Below, one piece after another: positions 32,335-40,300 of a stretch of DNA of 64,000 nucleotides. The stretch comes from Devosia beringensis. Its GTDB lineage: Bacteria > Pseudomonadota > Alphaproteobacteria > Rhizobiales > Devosiaceae. The position numbers and the translations under genes were made by a program. Position 1 is the first letter of the stretch; each line of letters starts with the position of its first letter. The stretch covers positions 1,962,501-2,026,500 of the forward strand of contig NZ_CP045422.1 of the NCBI RefSeq assembly GCF_014926585.1, read 5' to 3'. A model generated the notes under the pieces. The model searched no databases. It was not told the origin of the DNA and saw only the letters and a program-made list of their open reading frames with translations.

Positions 32335-33270
32335 TCATCCAGCCGAGAGCAGAGTCCTTTCGTCGTTTGAGCCTTTCGGGCTCGGTGGTGCAATGGGAGG
32401 GAGCGCGGTGCTCCCCAGTTGCTCAAGCGCTCCGTCCCATTGCATGCCGGGAGCGTTGAGTTTTGCGTAGATGGCCGGCGGCAGATTGCCAAGGCTGCCA
32501 TGTGGTCTGACTGTGTTGTAGTCCTCCTTCCAGGCCGCCAGGTTGAACCTGGCGTGTGCCAATGAGGTGAACAGGGTCTCGTTGAGCAGTTCGTCACGCA
32601 GCCGGCCGTTGAAGCTCTCCACGAACGCGTTCTGTGTCGGCTTGCCGGGCGCGGTGTAGTGCCATTCAATCCGCCGATCCTGGCTCCAGCGCAGGATTGC
32701 CATACTGGTCAGTTCCGTCCCGTTGTCACTGACCACAGTGTGCGGTCGGCCACGCTGGACCATGAGCAGATCCAGTTCTCGCGCCACCCGAAGCCCGGAC
32801 AGCGATGTATCGGCGATCAGGCAGAGGCATTCCCTGGTATAGTCATCGACAATGCACAGGATGCGGAAGCGTCGACCATCGGTCAGCGCATCGCTGACAA
32901 AATCGAGGGACCAACGCTGGTTCGGACCTGACGGCAGGACCATGGGCGCCCGTGTACCCAAGGCTCTTTTGCGGCCGCCGCGACGGCGAACCTGCAGCCG
33001 TTCCTCGGCATAGATCCGACGCAGCTTCTTGTGGTTGAGCATGATCCCCTCCCGATCCAACAGCACATGCAGCCGGCGATAGCCGAACCGGCGGCGCACG
33101 GCCGCCAGTTCGCGCAGCCGTGCCCGAACGGCCTGATCATCGGATCGCGTGCTCACATGACGCACCGATGTTCGATCAACCCCGATCACCGAACACGCCC
33201 GACGCTGGCTCACCGCGAAGGCCTCGCAGAGGTAAGCCACGGCTTCTCGCCTGACGGCGGGCGTTACCAT
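32335..33270 (-). CDS. IS3-family transposase OrfB (DDE integrase)
   Basis: 311 residues from the ATG at 33270, or the frameshifted part of an OrfAB fusion. The rve integrase core holds the DDE triad: Asp in RWSLDFVSDAL, Asp in VVSDNGTE and Glu in NAFVESFNGRLRDE. The N-terminal HTH_21-type region (REAVAYLCEAFAVSQRRACS) is typical of IS407 OrfB. No disabling change seen. Confidence 0.93.
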   Translation of the reverse strand: MVTPAVRREAVAYLCEAFAVSQRRACSVIGVDRTSVRHVSTRSDDQAVRARLRELAAVRRRFGYRRLHVLLDREGIMLNHKKLRRIYAEERLQVRRRGGRKRALGTRAPMVLPSGPNQRWSLDFVSDALTDGRRFRILCIVDDYTRECLCLIADTSLSGLRVARELDLLMVQRGRPHTVVSDNGTELTSMAILRWSQDRRIEWHYTAPGKPTQNAFVESFNGRLRDELLNETLFTSLAHARFNLAAWKEDYNTVRPHGSLGNLPPAIYAKLNAPGMQWDGALEQLGSTALPPIAPPSPKGSNDERTLLSAG

Positions 33271-33530
33271 TTTTTTGTGCTGAGATCCTTGAGCATGGCG
33301 TTGTCCAGCATCGCCTCGGCCAACAGCTTCTTGAGCCGGGCGTTCTCGTCTTCCAGGACCTTGAGCCGCCGTGCCTCGCTGACGTCCATGCCGCCGAACT
33401 TGGCCTTGTACTTGTAAAACGTCGCGCTGCTCACGCCATGCTTGCGGCACACATCGGCAGTCGGCATCCCGGCCTCCTGCTCCTTGATCATGCCGATAAT
33501 CTGTTCCTCGCTGAACCGCGAAGCCTTCAT
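33264..33530 (-). CDS. IS3-family transposase OrfA (helix-turn-helix)
   Basis: 88 residues: helix-turn-helix (MKASRFSEEQIIGMIKEQEA onward) then a leucine-zipper-like segment (RRLKVLEDENARLKKLLAEA). It ends KKW-stop across AAAAAAATGG, where a -1 slip would fuse it to OrfB; the same ATG could also start OrfB directly. Typical of the IS407 group. Confidence 0.93.
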   Translation of the reverse strand: MKASRFSEEQIIGMIKEQEAGMPTADVCRKHGVSSATFYKYKAKFGGMDVSEARRLKVLEDENARLKKLLAEAMLDNAMLKDLSTKKW

Positions 33531-33593
33531 TGTCCGTCTCCTTTAATGGACGGACTCTACTCATTTTTGGAGGAGATCTAAGGGCTCACGTCA

Positions 33594-33858
33594 CCTAGCG
33601 AAGGATGCGAAGGGAGTGGTGGTGCTCGATAAGAAGGGCGACCCAACTCCCCTCCCTAGGGGCGGGGTCTACTACGAGGCCGGTTTTGCTCAGGGCTTAG
33701 GCATTCCAGTCATCTGGACCGTGAAGGCCGACCACATCGATCATGTGCATTTCGACACACGCCAGTTCAACCACATCACGTGGACCGACGCGGCGGACCT
33801 ACGGGAGAAGCTTAAGAACCGCATCGGGGCGGTGCTCGGGCCGAATGTCCAGCACTAG
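33594..33858 (+). pseudogene. C-terminal part of the broken NDT/TIR-like domain gene
   Basis: Removing the IS and one CCTA copy joins CTA to GCG in the same frame (CGLAKDAKGVVVLDKKGDP). This piece has GGVYYEAGFAQGLGIPVIWT, where the Glu sits like the catalytic Glu of deoxyribosyltransferase-like enzymes, then HVHFDTRQFNHITW, a strongly conserved end in related proteins. It has no start of its own beyond a GTG at 33616 and is unlikely to be made. It converges on the HEPN-like gene, overlapping it by four bases. Confidence 0.75.
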
Positions 33859-34865
33859 GGGTAGTCGGCCCCTAGGTCCCGGTCACTAATCCAGTCTTCG
33901 CGGAACCCCTTGAGTGGGGACATCAGGTCGTACGGCTCACCCCATATTGCTCGGCGCTCGGGCGCCTCTAGACCCCAGAAATCCTCCAGCAACTTCTTAC
34001 TGCCCAAGCGCAAGGCGAGGTCTGAGTCTGAGAGGATGCGGTGAAGGACGTAGCGGGCAAGTTCCGAAACCATCACCTCCATCTTCGCAATCTCTAGGCG
34101 CTTGGTCCGGTCGAACTCCACCAAGCTCTCATCCTCATGTAAGTGCTCCACCTCGCTCCTCTTGTCGAAGATAGCTCCCATCAGCTCGTGGTGATTTGGG
34201 CCGATGAACAGCTCCGTTCGACTCTTGAAGCGAGACCTAGAGTTGCCGGTGGTTGTCGCCAACATGCCCTCAATGCAGCGGACGAATTGATGAACACGAT
34301 CCATAGGGTCGGCAAGGGTCCTAGCCTTCTGGTAGATTTCAAGGCACCGCATTAGCCGCCATAAGTGCGGGCCTGGGTTCTCCATTAGGCGTTCAAGCAC
34401 GGTGACAATGCCGGCCGCATCTACCAGGTGATCCACCGAAACCTCACGGCGAAGGTCAATGAGGTTGTCATGGAAGCGGTGCAAGGTGCCCACTTGGCGG
34501 ACATCAAGTTCACCGTTGAGGAAGCAGCCGCTTGCGTTGATTGGCTCTTCGTAGACGCTCAGCGGGCAGACTAGTTGTAGCCCCGTGAGCCACCGACCCA
34601 CCTTATGGCCCAGAAACTGGTTCTCACCATCCAGGACTTTTGGACTCCGCGACTTCTGGCGGCTGACGAGGATTAGGGTGCTGGCCTCGATGTCTTCCAC
34701 CCTCATGGTCCCAAGCCATTCCCGCCAGTGTCCGGGCATGTCCAGCTTCAAGGACGTGTAGGCTTCGAGCCCCTCGGCAATCGGCCCATCGGACACGCTG
34801 CTGTCAGTGGCAGTCTGAAGCCCGATTAGAGAAAACTTCTCACCCTCCGCAATCCACGGGATCAT
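33855..34865 (-). CDS. HEPN-like RX4H protein, candidate toxin/defence RNase
   Basis: A 336-residue protein with no clear full-length relative. Residues 150-290 are helical, and KRSEVEH at 235-241 gives an R-x4-H motif (R236, H241) in a setting (IFDKRSEVEHLH) like the Apea-type HEPN domain, whose members are often RNases in anti-phage or toxin systems. The N-terminal 150 residues are a separate mixed alpha/beta region that I do not recognise. Its ATG overlaps the stop of the upstream membrane-protein gene (ATGA), so the two are translated together. The HEPN assignment rests on the motif and helical context only. Confidence 0.55.
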   Translation of the reverse strand: MIPWIAEGEKFSLIGLQTATDSSVSDGPIAEGLEAYTSLKLDMPGHWREWLGTMRVEDIEASTLILVSRQKSRSPKVLDGENQFLGHKVGRWLTGLQLVCPLSVYEEPINASGCFLNGELDVRQVGTLHRFHDNLIDLRREVSVDHLVDAAGIVTVLERLMENPGPHLWRLMRCLEIYQKARTLADPMDRVHQFVRCIEGMLATTTGNSRSRFKSRTELFIGPNHHELMGAIFDKRSEVEHLHEDESLVEFDRTKRLEIAKMEVMVSELARYVLHRILSDSDLALRLGSKKLLEDFWGLEAPERRAIWGEPYDLMSPLKGFREDWISDRDLGADYP

Positions 34866-35158
34866 TCGGCCACGTCCTGTTGGCCCTTAAAGCTCTCTTG
34901 CAACGCCACAATGCCGGTAATCCCACTCCCGGCCAGCAGGCCCCCCAAGAGGAGAGACACCGCGTCGCCAAACCCATTCTGCACAACCGCCAGCAGCGTC
35001 GAGTACCCGATGGCGAGAGAAGCAACCAACAGCACTAGGGCCTTCGCCCATTTTGGTGCCGTCTTTTGGCCTACGAACTGGCCGAGAGACCACATGTAGA
35101 CAATCGGGAACCCCGCCCCGACAGCGATAAAGGCCAGCGTTCCAAAGAAGCCCTGCAC
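34862..35158 (-). CDS. Small membrane protein (three helices) coupled to the HEPN-like gene
   Basis: 98 residues starting with GTG at 35158, six bases after an AGGTGA site. Hydrophobic helices lie at about 6-27, 39-60 and 64-86, with a short basic loop (GQKTAPKWAK) between the first two and a charged tail. No family recognised. Four-base overlap with the HEPN-like gene and a divergent regulator suggest a regulated two-gene unit. It could be a pore, an anchor, or a holin-like protein; the sequence does not decide. Confidence 0.7.
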   Translation of the reverse strand: MQGFFGTLAFIAVGAGFPIVYMWSLGQFVGQKTAPKWAKALVLLVASLAIGYSTLLAVVQNGFGDAVSLLLGGLLAGSGITGIVALQESFKGQQDVAE

Positions 35159-35175
35159 GTCGTCACCTCATGTAA

Positions 35176-35248
35176 CGGTAAAATAATACCACATCGACCC
35201 TAGTCAGGCTGACTGGTGATACCATATGATGCGGTAACATAATACCGC
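35176..35248. promoter_or_regulatory. Operator cluster between the MarR-like gene and the membrane/HEPN operon
   Basis: Three palindromes in a 103-bp divergent gap: CGGTAAAATAATACC (35176-35190), TGGTGATACCA (35214-35224) and GCGGTAACATAATACCGC (35231-35248). The first and third share a 14-bp core differing at one base. They lie where binding would cover both promoters, and the third is 13 bp from the regulator's start. Confidence 0.8.
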
Positions 35249-35261
35249 AAGTGGTGCCATC

Positions 35262-35615
35262 ATGTCGTCTCATCTGACCCTTCGAGCCCTCCTCGAAGTC
35301 AACCGCATGTTCATCGCTGAGCAACGCGAAATCAATGCTGCCCTCATCGCCACCTTTCTAGGCGTGGCTTTGGGTAGCCGCGATACGGGTGCGGGAAGGC
35401 ATCTATCCATGCGGGAGCTTGCAGCTCAGATCGCCCTACCGCCTTCCACCGTGTCGCGCCACGTGCGCTACTTGGGGCCGGGCATAAGGGAAGGTGAGGA
35501 GGGCATGGGTCTAGTGGAGCTTGTGCCGTCGCTCGATGATGGCCGCGCCAAGCACGTCCGGTTGACGCTCAAGGGTGAGGCGCTATTGGGGCGCGTCCTC
35601 ATGGCCAGTGGCTAA
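35262..35615 (+). CDS. MarR-like winged-helix regulator
   Basis: 117 residues. The segment LSMRELAAQIALPPSTVSRHVRYL is a helix-turn-helix, followed by a wing (LVELVPSLDDGRAKHVRLTLKGEALL) as in MarR proteins. The N-terminal helices would dimerise. It faces the membrane/HEPN operon across three palindromes, so autoregulation and control of that operon are likely. Confidence 0.8.
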   Translation: MSSHLTLRALLEVNRMFIAEQREINAALIATFLGVALGSRDTGAGRHLSMRELAAQIALPPSTVSRHVRYLGPGIREGEEGMGLVELVPSLDDGRAKHVRLTLKGEALLGRVLMASG

Positions 35616-35626
35616 AGCCCCCGGTA

Positions 35627-36310
35627 TTACTCGGAGGACTCTTCCTTGAGCCGCTTTGCGAGTTTGGCGATGGTATGGGCCGATGGCACAGACATCTTGC
35701 GCTTGCCGTTTTCAAACACGGCCTTCCCGTTCTTCGTCATGGGGTGCGCCATGTGTTCCTGAATGCTTCCATAGCTCCATCCCTGTCGCAGCAGATCCAT
35801 GATTCGCGTGTTGCGGGCCTCGTCCTCAGGGCGGCCCTTGTAGACCCCATTGGCTTTGGCCTTTGCAATCCCCTCTGCTGCTCGCCTCCTTCGGTCCACA
35901 TAGTCTTTTCGAGCGAACAGAGCCAACATGTCGAGCATCATGTTGTTAAAGGCCTCAACCATCCAGGCCGTATATTCATCCGCGCTCGTGGCCATCTGGT
36001 AGGAAGGGGGCAGGTCGAGAGCCACCACCTTCACCCCTCGACTCCTTATCTCGCCCTTGAGCCGTTCCCAGTCGTCGGCCCTAAGTCGGCTTAGGCGGTC
36101 CACCTGTTCGGTCAGCAGAATGTCGCCCGGATGGCAGTCCTCTAGAAGGCGGAACAACTCGGGTCGGTCGAGCTTCGCGCCGCTCTCGTTCTCCACATAG
36201 AAGGCCGCCACCTTGAGGCCCCGTTCCTCACAGAACCTTTCAAGCGCTGCCTTTGCCCGCGTTGCGTCCTGCTCTTCAGTGGAAGCGCGGAGATATGCTC
36301 GGATGAACAT
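35627..36310 (-). CDS. Serine recombinase (resolvase/invertase family)
   Basis: 227 residues. The catalytic domain (1-140) has the nucleophile Ser in YLRASTEEQ (residue 10) and the conserved DRLSRL segment. A long helix (AEGIAKAKANGVYKGRPED) leads to a C-terminal helix-turn-helix (about 165-225). It might resolve dimers or invert DNA in the element, but no inverted gene cassette was seen. GGAGGA lies upstream; the preceding gene ends six bases away. Confidence 0.9.
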   Translation of the reverse strand: MFIRAYLRASTEEQDATRAKAALERFCEERGLKVAAFYVENESGAKLDRPELFRLLEDCHPGDILLTEQVDRLSRLRADDWERLKGEIRSRGVKVVALDLPPSYQMATSADEYTAWMVEAFNNMMLDMLALFARKDYVDRRRRAAEGIAKAKANGVYKGRPEDEARNTRIMDLLRQGWSYGSIQEHMAHPMTKNGKAVFENGKRKMSVPSAHTIAKLAKRLKEESSE

Positions 36311-36316
36311 GGGGTC

Positions 36317-36628
36317 TCACTCCTCCGTCAGGAAGGCATTGCGCCGGGGGTTGCGGTCCACAGCTTCTAGGCGTTGGTCGTACGGTACCGCACCATCCGA
36401 CAACATGCAGTCCACAAAGATCATATGCCGGGTGTCGCTATCCAGGCGCGGCCACCAACGGGCCAGCGTGTCGCCTCCCCTGTGGTCTGCCATGAAGTCG
36501 GGGCGCCGGGCCGGCTCAAGGTAGCGCTCCGCAAATACGGCCGCATCGCCATCCGTCACGGGGGCAATGCCCGGCATGAAGGAGGGCAGGGGGTCTAGGG
36601 TACGCCAAGAGGACATGGTGGCAATCAT
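36317..36628 (-). CDS. Hypothetical island protein, 103 residues
   Basis: From ATG 36628 (ACGGAGAT upstream). Acidic, no helix-turn-helix, no membrane segment, no recognised family. Notable segment: MADHRGGDTLARWWPRLDSDT. It lies six bases upstream of the serine recombinase gene on the same strand, so they are probably co-transcribed. Confidence 0.6.
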   Translation of the reverse strand: MIATMSSWRTLDPLPSFMPGIAPVTDGDAAVFAERYLEPARRPDFMADHRGGDTLARWWPRLDSDTRHMIFVDCMLSDGAVPYDQRLEAVDRNPRRNAFLTEE

Positions 36629-36700
36629 CGGGCTATCTCCGTTATGAAAAATGCACTGATAGGGAGAGGGAGGAGGCGGACCAACGCCCGCCCCCAAGTG

Positions 36701-36901
36701 TCAAACCCGTTCGATAAGGATGTGAACAGGTCCCATCCAGATGTCCCAACCCGTGTGGTCTTCATCGGGCCCGTCAAAGCCCAGCTGCCAGCTTCCCACC
36801 TTGTGCAGCTCAACAAAGCTGTCCAAGCCAAACGGCCGAAGCACCAAATTCAGGAAGCGCTCGGCGCCGTTTGACGAGGCCCAGTCAGCGGTCAGTCTCA
36901 T
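36701..36901 (-). CDS. Hypothetical island protein, 66 residues
   Basis: From ATG 36901 with TTGGAGAG just upstream. The small acidic protein (MRLTADWASSNGAERFLNLV start, aromatic-rich end with GWDIWMGPVHILIERV) is unrecognised. It is first of a minus-strand group (66 aa, 103 aa, serine recombinase) and divergent from the 62-residue gene across an array of TGCAT motifs. The frame is open further upstream, but that would run through the array. Confidence 0.6.
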   Translation of the reverse strand: MRLTADWASSNGAERFLNLVLRPFGLDSFVELHKVGSWQLGFDGPDEDHTGWDIWMGPVHILIERV

Positions 36902-36924
36902 TCGTTCTCTCCAATGTTGCCCAA

Positions 36925-37028
36925 TGCATTTTGGGTATGTGCATATAAGGCACTGCATTATGGGTCTGTCAACAGGTATTGGTGCATTAAGTGCATGGCG
37001 CTGCATTTTGTGCATAGCCTAAGTGCAT
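36925..37028. promoter_or_regulatory. Array of eight TGCAT motifs in a divergent promoter
   Basis: TGCAT occurs at 36925, 36940, 36954, 36983, 36992, 37002, 37011 and 37024, mostly as GTGCAT or TGCATT, spaced 9-15 bp apart apart from one gap of 29. The last copy overlaps the start codon of the rightward gene. The pattern suggests cooperative binding of one regulator across the whole gap. Confidence 0.75.
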
Positions 37029-37215
37029 GGCCAAAGGACAGACACCAAGGGAGAAGGCGGCGAGGGCGCTATGTCAGAAGCAAGGGCACCCAGAGAACGC
37101 CACCTTTAAGGGCAAGCCGATGTGGATGAGCTACCTTGAGGAGGTGGACATCGTATTGAGAGCCGCACTCAGTTCGGACGAATGGCAGCGCTTGCGGGAC
37201 CTTGACGGGCAATGA
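37027..37215 (+). CDS. Hypothetical small protein, 62 residues, possible regulator
   Basis: A basic N-terminus (MAKGQTPREKAARALCQKQG) and a helical, acidic C-terminus. No ribosome binding site is evident before the ATG at 37027, so it may be leaderless or the start may be wrong. It lies directly beyond the TGCAT array, the position of a repressor or excisionase gene in many elements. No helix-turn-helix recognised. Confidence 0.5.
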   Translation: MAKGQTPREKAARALCQKQGHPENATFKGKPMWMSYLEEVDIVLRAALSSDEWQRLRDLDGQ

Positions 37216-37371
37216 CGCATCCAGGGGACACCTCACGGGAGGACGGGCGGCGACAACCTCACGATCTGAAAAGCCTGCCACCCCCCCCAGGGGGGGAAAG
37301 CGCCGCGCCGCCACGTATATTGTAGATGTCCCGCGACCGACCCCAAAATCCGTCCGGTATATCTGCCTCCG

Positions 37372-40300
37372 TTAGTAGCCCATCTTGGTCAGCATATCGC
37401 GGACGCTGGGCCGCTCTGACTGTTTCCCCCGCTGGGCTTCCTGAAGCTGGGCCCGGTGATCCATCTGCCCTTGGGAGAACATCTGGCGCAGCTCGGGGTA
37501 CCTACGGATCATTTGCGCCTCGCCCATGTTGCGGTACTTGATGACGACATCCATAAGAACCCCGACCTTGGTGCCGGGAAGGTCCGGGTCGCCATCTATG
37601 AGTCGAGCATAGCCAGGCGATCCGATGATTTTGGTCAGTTGCTCCTTTAGGCTGATACCGGTGGCCGGCTCGGCGCTCAGCTCTTGGTACACATCATAGG
37701 CATTGCGGCCATCCGAGAGGGTAACCGTACGCAGGTCCACGCCGTATTTCTGAGGGGTCGGAGGACGAATGCCGAAGCCAGTCTCTAGGATGATGCGGTT
37801 GTGCTCACCCTCCACCACGTCAGTTGCCCCGCCAGTCGTCAGCCCGCGCTTACGCCAGATGGGCTCCCCGAAGCTGTCCCGCTGTGGAGGCAGCTTGTCG
37901 GAGTATCCCGGCATCCCGGCCATGGTGCGGTCCAAGAAGGTGCGGGCCTCACGCATATACTCATCGCCATTGGCGTAGGCCTTGATGGCAGACGAGCCGG
38001 GGATGAGGTTGGACGAGAGGTTGCCCACGTACCTGCCGATATTCTCGCCCCCATCGCCCGGATTGGCAATCGCTTGGATCACCTGGTTGAGGTTCATCAG
38101 GAAGGTCTTCTCGGAGAACCCCGAGGCGAGGGCAACACCAATGGCCATGATGCCGTCCGTGCTCTTCTTGCTGCCGGGATTGGTCACCATCATGTCCACC
38201 ACATCAGCCACCATACCGAATGGCATCCCCACGGGGTCAAAGCGCCCAATCGGGAAGTAGGTCTTCTGGCCATCCTCACCCTCGAAGACGAAGCTATAGG
38301 GCTGCCATCCCGTGGCCTGGAGCTGCTTGCGGAGAGCTAGATCGCTGGGGCCTGAGCCCGTTATCTTCCCACTCAATGCCAGGCTTGCAGCGACACCCAT
38401 GAAGGTTGAACCAAGTGCGAACTGCCCGATGGCGTGGGCCTGAGCTTCGGTGCCCAGCTTGCCGTGGAGCATCTGCCGGTATTCTTTCTGCAAATAACTC
38501 AGGCCGGGGGTCATCTTGGTGGCGTACCGGAGAACGTTCACAGGGGTCCTCACGAAGGGCAGGATGAAGGCCGCTGCTGGCCAGTTGTGGCGGAAGTTCT
38601 GGACGCCTTTGCCCAGCGTTCCCTCAAGGAGGTCCTGCTGGAAGGTGGTCGTGCGGGCTTCCTGAATTGCCGCGTTGTTGATCCCCCGACCCTCGGCATC
38701 AAAGGCGTCTTCGAGGGACCGCTTGATGTGGTTCCTTAGGGCATCGCCCTTCAGGCCGGCATCAACCCCCTCAACGGAGGCTCTGGCCTGCACCACAGAG
38801 CGATAACGGAGCTGCTGAACAAACTCGTCCACGGCGCCGAGACCCCGAGTAGGCATACCCACGCCGGTACGATACGCACCCTTCGCCGTAGCACCCGCAG
38901 CTTGCCCCATCTTGGCCATGTCGAGCGATAGGAGCCCGTTGTAGAACAGGTCCCAGGTACTCTTGATGGGCTTCCACCCGAGCTGTGGCTGGACGATGCG
39001 TGAGCCGCCCCCAGTGTACTCATTGCCGTGCGGAGCCAGCGGGGAGTCGGCCCTCATAAAAGCGTCCACCATGCCAGCCCAAGCGTCTGACACTGAGTAC
39101 ACCGTATAGGCGTATTCCTTCATGGCCTGCCTACGGATGGCTGAACCCCGGCTGCCCATGGCAATCGAGCCGATGAGCTTCTCGGTGGGACGTGCGGCCA
39201 GCATGTAGAGGTTGGTGGAGGTGTTCACCGCGTGGGTCGTCCAGTTCCACAGCAGATTGTTGGTGAGGAGGAAGGTCCCCTCGTCAATCACCCGCCGCAT
39301 GAAGCTTGGCTTGACCATCTCACGCAGCTTGGCGGGGTCACCCCCAGTCTGGTTCAGCAGGTCCACGAGGCGCTCCGGAGGGAGGTCCTTGAACTTGGCG
39401 ATGTCCGCAGCCTTGACGCCGAACTCCGCACGTTGCCGACGAAGGCCGCGCCCGAAAGCAGCCCGCATGGACGCACCCTGAGCCATCATGTCGGCCGCAG
39501 CGGTGAGGCGCCGTGTCAGCTCCTTGTAAGCAGCCGCAGGGTCACCCCCGAAGTCGTCCAACATGCCGGCCTTGATACGCACGGCCAGCGCATGGGAGTC
39601 ATCGAAGAGCTTGCGGGAGATGATGAAGGAGGCTTCAAGATCGGCCACCATGTGGGTAGCGGCCTCGCCCGACTTGGAGATTTCCCCCATGACGACTTCA
39701 GGGTCAGCCCCGAAGTGCCGCGCCGCGTTGTCGATCATCTGGCGGACCTTGGCGTCGGTCAGCACGGACCCACCCTTGGCGGCATCCATCTGGCTCTGGA
39801 TCGAGCGCGTGGTGGACGCAATGAGCGACTCCACATCCTCGGTCGCATTGAGCTTCTGCCAAGGTAGGTCCGCACGGGGCACCGGCTCGCCGGCTTCAAG
39901 GGCTGCTTGACGGCTACCGAACCTGTCGATCACCTCGGCCTCATGCCGTGCCGCCGCAACGATACGGACAACGCTGTCCTCGGGGACCTCCACGCTGGGC
40001 TTGTAGGTCTGGTCCTGAGGGCGGAGAGGGACGGCCGAGGCCTCCGACTTGATGGGCTCTATGTCACCCACGGCACCAGTTGGTGTGTCACCCTTGCCGG
40101 CCGGCGTGATGTCGCTCACCGAGATGTCGGCCGTGCCGCGCTCACCCGTTGGGACTTCCATATCGTCGGCCACCTTGGCGGCAGGCGCTGCATCGAACAT
40201 GTCGTCCACGGCCTCAACGGTGCCCTCAATGGACTCCCGTGCGGCCCGGTCTAGGTCGGCCTTGGCCTGAAGCTCATCCACTTGGGCCAGCGCTGCCTGG

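Larger units (their letters stand above)
32317..33593 (-). mobile_element. IS3-family insertion sequence, IS407-like
   Basis: 1277 bp with 12-bp perfect terminal inverted repeats TGACGTGAGCCC (32317-32328 and 33582-33593) and further similarity inward. It is flanked by a 4-bp direct repeat CCTA (32313-32316 and 33594-33597), the duplication size known for the IS407 group. It holds orfA and orfB with a run of seven A at their junction. The element is complete, so it may still be active. Confidence 0.93.
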
